Shown in pieces: positions 58,107 through 64,000 of a stretch of 64,000 nt of DNA; positions within the stretch are counted from its first letter, which is position 1, and every line of letters starts with the position of its first letter. The translations under genes and the position numbers were made by a program. The notes under the pieces are model-generated. The model saw only the letters and a program-made list of their open reading frames with translations. It was not told the origin of the DNA and searched no databases. The DNA is from Meghimatium bilineatum (Eukaryota > Mollusca > Gastropoda > Stylommatophora > Philomycidae), in the NCBI GenBank assembly GCA_034231615.1, contig CM067317.1, positions 50,240,282 to 50,304,281 of the forward strand, written 5' to 3'.

Positions 58107-59840
58107 TTATCGTGTGTAACTTTCAGTATTTGACGAGAAACTTGAAGATTTTTGTATGAAAAATCGCTACTGGATTTGTTTTTACTGGCCTTTTGTCTAA
58201 GTGGCCTCCAATTTTAATTACGTTAGAATGGTCAGGCTCATGATTTGCTAAGAAGTATGGGGGGATATAACACCCCCACCCCTCTTATCTATGGACCTGG
58301 GTGCAGAGTATACAAATCAGTAAATAAAAGGAAAGAGTTGGAAGTTTAAACATCACATACCTCCATCCAGGGCCGTGAAATTCGCCTTAAGGAGTGATTT
58401 TACCTAAAAAAAAGGGTGTGTTTTTTTTTACTGTCCTTCGTTCCTTTTTGTGTGTAAATTTCACTTTTTGAAACAGAAATTAAAGACATTTTTGTGAATA
58501 ATCACTAATCGGAGGGGGGGGGGGCTGAAGTCACAACCAAAGTTCCGACCTCACAAACCCCCAACTATATACGAGCCTGCCTCCATCTCCGTCCTTCATT
58601 TTTGAGAGGAAAAAAGTGCATGTCATTTTGTACTAATAAACAATTATTTTATTTTTAAAAATAAGCCGTCAATTTGTTCAGGTTATCTGCCGACAAATCC
58701 AAGCCCGGAGATTCAGCTAAGTATAGGTTAAAACCTCAATCTCTTCAAGATTTTTTTCACTAAAATTCACCAAATCTGGCAGCAAAAACCTGGAATTACA
58801 TACAAAAGTGAATGAATGACCATTTTATTTAGGTACAACCCTCTCATTAGTGAAAACCTATCTACGGCCATGGGTACAACATTATCCATAGTGAAAACCT
58901 ATCTACGGTCCTAGGTACAACATTATCCTTAGTGAAAACATATCTACGGCCATGGGTACAAAACCTCCGATAAAAACAAAAATATCAGCATATCCTACCC
59001 AGGAGTATTTTTTTATATTAATTTTGGATGTAGTAATTTTTTTCTTGGCAGTATTTACAGTTTACATAGTTTGCAATTCTAGCCGTAGATAAGATATGTG
59101 GCTAGAGTGCTCAACACCCTCCTCTCCTACCCAATTAGGAATCGAGGCGAGATGGGGCTTAGTTCAGTTAATAGCAGGGCCGGGTTTAGACTAGATAGGA
59201 CCCTAAGCTATTTGAGATATGGGGCCCTTTAACGATTACGAATATATAGATATTGAAATAAAATAATTTGGGGGCCCCCACTATCGTGGGGGCACTAAGC
59301 TATATCTTGTTTAGCTTATAGATAAATCCGGCACTGGTCAATAGACACTGAAAAAGAACTTGGCCATGCCCTTCTAGAATTGAACAAAACCAGTCCACCC
59401 TATCAAGCATAGGTGCCGAAGACGCAGAAACCAGCCAAGAGGCGTACTACAGCAATCAGGACGCTAGGCACCAACCCACGCAATGGGAGTATGTCTACGC
59501 ACACGAAAGAATAAAAAATAATAAGAATTTTGCCTAAAGGTGAGTAATCACCAACCCCCCCCCCCCCCCAATCCCACCCACAAAATAACGATATTCCACA
59601 CAAAAAGTAAACAAATGACGCATGAAAAAAAAGTTCGACTTCCTTCTGCTTCTACATTCCAATGTAATACTTTGATTTTTATCACTTCTTTATTGGAAAA
59701 CCTAAACAAGAAACATATTACAAGTTGAGAATGAAATAAGATTGTTATTAAACAAAAAAAACTCAACCGTGAGTTATCGAGTTACAATGTCAACATCACA
59801 TTAATATGTAAAATATTGAAATTATATTGATCTATAGTAG
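58107..59840. repeat. Dispersed D-type repeats with C/G runs, no gene
   Basis: Blocks near 58250-58600, 58700-58840 and 59500-59610 contain 'cgtagata'-type starts, C- or G-runs and 'ccacacaaaa', as in 880-1200. Between 58845 and 58965 'gaaaacctatctacggccat' with 'gggtacaacattatcc' is repeated three times in tandem. Near 59160-59330 there is a 'ggggcccccact' stretch. No coding exon was recognised. Confidence 0.5.
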
Positions 59841-59849
59841 GGCTTATAG

Positions 59850-60020
59850 TTCTGGGTCAGAGAACAAGAGTCAGACCAAGACCTACAATGGATACATGAC
59901 ATCGAAGATCTTATGAATATGACACTTGAAGAAGCTGAGCAGCTTGCACAAGACTGAGAGGTTTACAGAGTGGAAGTGAGATCAACATTCTGTAAAGGAT
60001 ACATCACATAGATAACATAG
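59850..60020 (+). pseudogene. LINE 3' fragment with (GATA)-like tail
   Basis: 'gaagaagctgagcagcttgc', 'gagaggtttacagagtggaa' and 'caacattctgtaaaggatac' plus 'atcacatagataacatagat' match 3960-4065. Decayed codons read SEEDLMNMTLEEAEQLA-like. It is a second copy of that family. Confidence 0.7.
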
Positions 60021-60170
60021 ATATTTATACTGAAAAATATTTTTGTGTTTTCTTTGATCCTATTAAAACAAACATTGTTAGATGTGTCGGGGTCGCCAGT
60101 CACTTTACTTTAATAAAATAGTGTCGCGACTACAAAAAAAGTTGGGAATCTGTGGATTATACTGTTACAT

Positions 60171-60480
60171 GATCTGAAATATGAGAGAGTACTTGAACTG
60201 AAAGATCTGAAATATGAGAGAAGTACTAGAACTGAAAGATCTGAAATATGAGAGAAGTACTTGAACTGAAAGATCTGAAATATGAGAGAGTACTTGAACT
60301 GAAAGATCTGAAATATGAGAGAAGTACTTGAACTGAAAGATTTGAAATATGAGAGAGTACTTGAACTAAAAGATCTGAAATATGAGAGAAGTACTTGAAC
60401 TGAAAGATCTGAAATATGAGAGACGTACTTGAACTGAAGGATCTGAAATATGAGAGACGTACTTGAACTGAAGGATCTCA
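60171..60480. repeat. 33/34-bp minisatellite, nine copies
   Basis: 'gatctgaaatatgagagaag' plus 'tacttgaactgaaa' repeats with alternating presence of one A ('gagagagta' or 'gagagaagta'). Confidence 0.95.
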
Positions 60481-60519
60481 CAATGAATAAAAGCAACAAG
60501 TTCGTATTATGTATCCGTT

Positions 60520-60795
60520 GGACGTGTGTTGTCGGGGACCCGAAATAGAAGCAAAGAATAGCAATACTGTTTAACTTCCATTCATGTCATAAGAGGCGAA
60601 TAAGGATGCTACTGGGGTGGCTATCACACCCCATATAGAGTCAGAGTGATCCAGAAATCATGTTGAAGTCGGATGAGTTAGGCCGAGAGCCGCAGCACTG
60701 TATAGTTGTAAACCATGACACATAGAGTTCCATCCGTTCTCCGAACTACCCCTGTTAATTTGCAGGAATTGAGAACAAATTAAGAAGATTATATA
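60520..60795 (+). mobile_element. SINE B1 copy, plus orientation
   Basis: 'gtgtgttgtcggggacccga', 'gcaaagaatagcaatactgt', 'ggatgagttaggccgag' and 'gtaaaccatgacacatagag' run in family order to a tail 'aagaagattatat'. Confidence 0.78.
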
Positions 60796-60804
60796 TGTTA
60801 ATCC

Positions 60805-60970
60805 CACCGAAGACGGATGTGTCGGGCCATTGGCGCAAATAAAACGGCGACACAACGCATTTCCATTCTCTGGAATACATCCTGCTAGAAATCTAGTAGG
60901 ACTGTGATCCTGCTGTAAGGGAGATCCAGCAGGAGTTTGAGAATGAACGCTGAAGAAGAGAAAAAGAAGA
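60805..60970 (+). mobile_element. SINE B2 copy, reference for this subtype
   Basis: 'ccgaagacggatgtgtcggg', 'gcgcaaataaaacggc', 'acgcatttccattctctgg', 'ctagtaggactgtgatcctg' and 'gagtttgagaatgaacgctg' are followed by the tail 'aagaagagaaaaagaag'. It sits directly behind a B1 copy in the same orientation. Confidence 0.75.
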
Positions 60971-61079
60971 TATCTGTGAATGGTGGACTGGATGAAATTT
61001 GAGGCATCGAAAAGTGATAATTCATCATTTTATTTTATTTCTGATGTGGTTTTATTATCTTTCATGACGATATTGATCC

Positions 61080-61390
61080 AACAGTGCGTGTGCTCATGCC
61101 CTTTGAACCAACGACTATCCATCTATGTTCCTTCAGCGCCAAATTCGGTGGTGTATAGGGCAGAAATCATAGCTCTACAGTTCGAGTGATGTGAGGCTAC
61201 TGTGTGTAATTCTTGCATGTTATTGAGATCCATAGTCATACTCTGATGTTTGTTCTGCAGAGTCTCTCTTGGTATTCCTCTTTTTATTTAACCATCTAGT
61301 ATGCTTACCTATTTTAGTTCTTGCAGTGATCATCTGTTTTCATTCATTTTAAGTACATGTCCGATATAAGTCCATCATTATCTTCTTAAT
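61080..61390. pseudogene. Possible LINE debris
   Basis: On the plus strand SAPNSVVYRAEIIALQFE (about 61134-61187) recalls the AEIxAL step of RNase H in LINEs. On the minus strand near 61390-61330 a degraded 'YIGHVLKMNE'-like segment recalls a LINE C-terminus. Both are short and only suggestive. Confidence 0.35.
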
Positions 61391-61391
61391 A

Positions 61392-61780
61392 TAGAAACAT
61401 ATTGCTGTTTGGTGTCGTCTATTGCTTGCTTGACTTTTAGAAACATATTGCTGTTTGGTGTCGTCTATTGCTTGCTTGACTTTTAGAAACATATTGCTGT
61501 TTGGTGTCGTCTATTGCTTGCTTGACTTTTAGAAACATATTGCTGTTTGGTGTCGTCTATTGCTTGTTTGACTTTTAGAAACATATTGCTGTTTGGTGTC
61601 GTCTATTGCTTGCTTGACTTTTAGAAACATATTGCTGTTTGGTGTCGTCTATTGCTTGCTTGACTTTTAGAAACATATTGCTGTTTGGTGCCGTCTATTG
61701 CTTGTTTGACTTTTAGAAACATATTGCTGTTTGGTGTCGTCTATTGCTTGTTTGACTTTTAGAAACGTATTCCTTTTTGG
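61392..61780. repeat. 46-bp minisatellite, about 8.4 copies
   Basis: 'tagaaacatattgctgtttg' plus 'gtgtcgtctattgcttgctt' and 'gacttt' repeats. Starts at 61392 and 61438 set the period. Variants are 'gtgccg' and 'cttgttt'. Confidence 0.95.
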
Positions 61781-61894
61781 TGCCAATAAAGAGTTTTCTA
61801 AGGCAATTACTTTCAAATAAATTAAATTTTTTCTCCCGTGATTATGTTTTTCCCCCCAACTTTTGCAATCACATATTAATACGGATATTAACGA

Positions 61895-61965
61895 CTCAAC
61901 ATCATCATTAAGTGCCGTCTCCGCAACGAAGGTTGGCTGCACCAGACCTCTAACACACACCCCTC
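61895..61965 (-). pseudogene. LINE family G 3' tip
   Basis: 'catcatcattaagtgccgtc' plus 'tccgcaacgaaggttggctgca' is the complement of the 'gcagccaaccttcgttgcgg' plus 'agacggcact' end at 31275-31307, with the (GAT)n tail. Only about 70 bp remain. Confidence 0.75.
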
Positions 61966-62221
61966 CCCTTTTTTTCTTGCCTTGGCGGTGCATAATAATG
62001 ACAACTCTTGTATAAAAATAATCTTCAATGTATCAACAACAGCGATAACTATTATTTTGTCTAATCAAAGGCATCGCAATAGACATATTGATTAATTCAC
62101 ATTTCACTCCACACGGAGCACAGGTTTTTCACCAAATTTCTTCCATGTTGACCTATCTTTAGTTATTACTTCCAGTTCCTTCATGTTCTACGCAACCTTT
62201 TTCTATCTGCATCTAATTACA

Positions 62222-62330
62222 GTCAAATGACATTATAAAAACCTGGTTTGAACTGATGAAATGACATTATAAATACCTGATCTGGACTGATGAATTGACA
62301 TTATAAAAACCTGGTCTGGACTAATGAAAT
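62222..62330. repeat. Three-copy repeat, about 36 bp
   Basis: 'tgacattataaaaacctggt' followed by 'ctggactgatgaa' occurs three times with substitutions. Confidence 0.85.
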
Positions 62331-62519
62331 ATGTATGTAATAACTTATATTTTATATACACACTACAAACAATTATAAACACATATATTTGGTGGGCTCC
62401 AAAAGTGTTGTTCAATGAGTAAATTTGTTATAAAAGGATGCGCTATGAATAGAGGAATTTTACTGTATGTCCAGATATTTCTTGTCCCCCTCTTTTTCTC
62501 TGTCGTTTCCAGAAGGTGA

Positions 62520-63696
62520 TAATTGTGATTCCTAAAAGGTGCGTGTGTGTATGTGTATACAGAGATATAATTATGATTGCTATAATGATGGTGTGTGTGT
62601 GAGTGTGTGTGTGCAGGGGTATACTTATAATTGCTAAAAGGATGGTGTGTATGTGCAGGGGTATAATTATGATTGGAAAAAGGATTGTATCTGTGTGTGT
62701 GCAGCGCTATAATTATGATTGCTAAAAGGATGGTGTGCGTGCGTGCATGGGTATAATTATGATTGCTAAAAGCATAGTGTGTGTGTGTGTGCATAGGTAT
62801 AATGATGATTGCTAAAGGCATAGTGTGTGTGTGTGCAGGGCTATAATTATGATTGCGAAAATGATGATGTGTATTTGTGTGTGTGCAGGGCTATAATTAT
62901 GATGGCTAAAAGGATGGTGTGTGTGTGTGTGTGTGTGTGCATGGGTATAATTATGATTGCTAAAAGCATGGTGTGTGTATGTGTGTACATGGGTATAATG
63001 ATGATTGCTAAAAGCATGGTGTGTGTGTGTGTGTGTGTGTGTGCAGGGCTATAATTATAATTGCTAAAAGGATGGTGTGTGTGTGTCTGTATGTGTGTGT
63101 GTGCATGGGTAATAATTATGATTGCTAAAAGCATGGTGTGTGTGTGTGTGTGTGTGTGTGCAGGGGTATAATTATTATTGCTAAAAGCATGGTGTGTGTG
63201 TGTGTGTGTGTGTGTACAGGGCTATAATTATGAGTGCTAAAAGGATGGTGTGTGTATGTTCAGGGCTATAATTATGATTGCTAAAAGGATGGTGTGTGTG
63301 TGTGTGTGTGTGTGTGCAGGGGTATAATTATGATTGCTAAAAGATGGTGTGTGCGTGTGTGTGCAGTATTAAAATTATGATTGCTAAAAGGATGATGTGT
63401 GTGTGTGTGTTTGTGTGTGTGTGCAGGGGTATAATTAAAATTGCTAAAACCATGGTGTGTGTGTGTGTGTGTCTTTGTGTGTAGTGTTATAATTATGATT
63501 GCTAAAAGGAAGGTGTGTGTGTGTCTGTGCGTGCAGGAGTATAATTATGATTGCTAAAAGGATGGTGTGCGTGCGTGCAATGGTATAATTATGATTGCTA
63601 AAAGCATTGTGTGTGTGTATGTGTGCATGAGTATAATTAGGATTGCTAAAAGCATGGTGTGTGTGTGCATGGGTATAATTATGATTGCTAAAAGCA

Positions 63697-63734
<38 letters not shown>

Positions 63735-64000
63735 GGCTATAATTATGATTGCTGAAAGGATGATGTGTGTGTGTGTGTATGTGCAGGGGTATAATTGTGA
63801 TTGCGAAAATGATGCTGTGTTTTTGTGTGTGTGTGTGTCTGCATGGCTATAATTATGAGTGCTAAAAGGATGATGTGTGTGTGTGTGTGTGTGTGCAGGG
63901 CTATAATTATGATTGCGAAAAGGATGGTGTGTGAGTGTATGTGCTATAATTATGATTGAAAAAATGATGGTGTGTGTGTGTGGGTGCAGGGGTATACTTA
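62520..64000. repeat. Composite (GT)n minisatellite, more than 20 units, open at the window edge
   Basis: Each unit combines a variable (GT)n stretch, 'gcaggggtata' or 'gcatgggtata', and the constant core 'attatgattgctaaaag' plus 'gatg' or 'catg'. Unit length varies from about 40 to 65 bp, almost entirely through the GT run. The core is far better conserved than the spacer. The array continues past 64000. Confidence 0.93.

Overview
This is a eukaryotic, animal-type window. It holds introns with canonical GT/AG splice sites, many 5'-truncated LINEs and SINEs with target-site duplications (TSDs), long minisatellites, and no operons. The repertoire (RTE-like LINEs with short-repeat 3' tails, tRNA-type SINEs, very large introns) suggests a lophotrochozoan, most likely a mollusc. 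That placement is inference; no species can be named from the sequence.

One host gene explains the window. It is the 5' half of a Flamingo/Starry night/CELSR (ADGRC) orthologue on the minus strand. Exon 1 (56304..52665) encodes the N-terminus, a furin-type site and all nine cadherin repeats. Exon 2 (8545..8181) encodes the membrane-proximal 'flamingo box'-like segment. Exon 3 (1531..1357) encodes most of the first EGF-like domain. The exons join in perfect phase (1, 0, 1) and give 1393 codons plus one base. The remaining EGF/LamG, GAIN and seven-transmembrane parts must lie beyond position 1. Intron 1 is 44.1 kb, intron 2 is 6.6 kb, and intron 3 begins at 1356.

Everything else I can identify is repetitive. 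(a) LINE debris: RTE-like elements with an (ATTG)n tail, a family with a (GAT)n tail, one with a (GATA)n tail, a family F found solo and nested inside another LINE, and jockey-like pieces with RNase H and zinc-knuckle remnants. (b) Three SINE-like families, called here A (tRNA-headed, about 200 bp), B (about 275 bp with a (GAA)n-like tail, subtypes B1 and B2) and C (tRNA-headed, about 270 bp). One copy of each has a clear TSD. (c) At least a dozen minisatellites with units from 21 to about 75 bp, a roughly 0.5 kb (ATCT)n tract and several (AT)n tracts. (d) Dispersed C-run-rich repeats.

Region by region: 1-1356 intron 3; 1357-1531 exon 3; 1532-8180 intron 2 with LINEs and SINEs; 8181-8545 exon 2; 8546-52664 intron 1, a transposon and minisatellite landscape; 52665-56304 exon 1; 56305-64000 the 5' flank, ending in a (GT)n-rich composite minisatellite that runs off the window. 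I found no second host gene, RNA gene or CRISPR array. The most unusual items are an in-frame 24/21-bp tandem expansion inside a LINE reading frame, a nested LINE insertion with an 11-bp TSD, a SINE that internally amplified a 46-bp segment, and a minisatellite 24 bases inside the 5' splice site of the giant intron, where exon 1 stays open into the intron.
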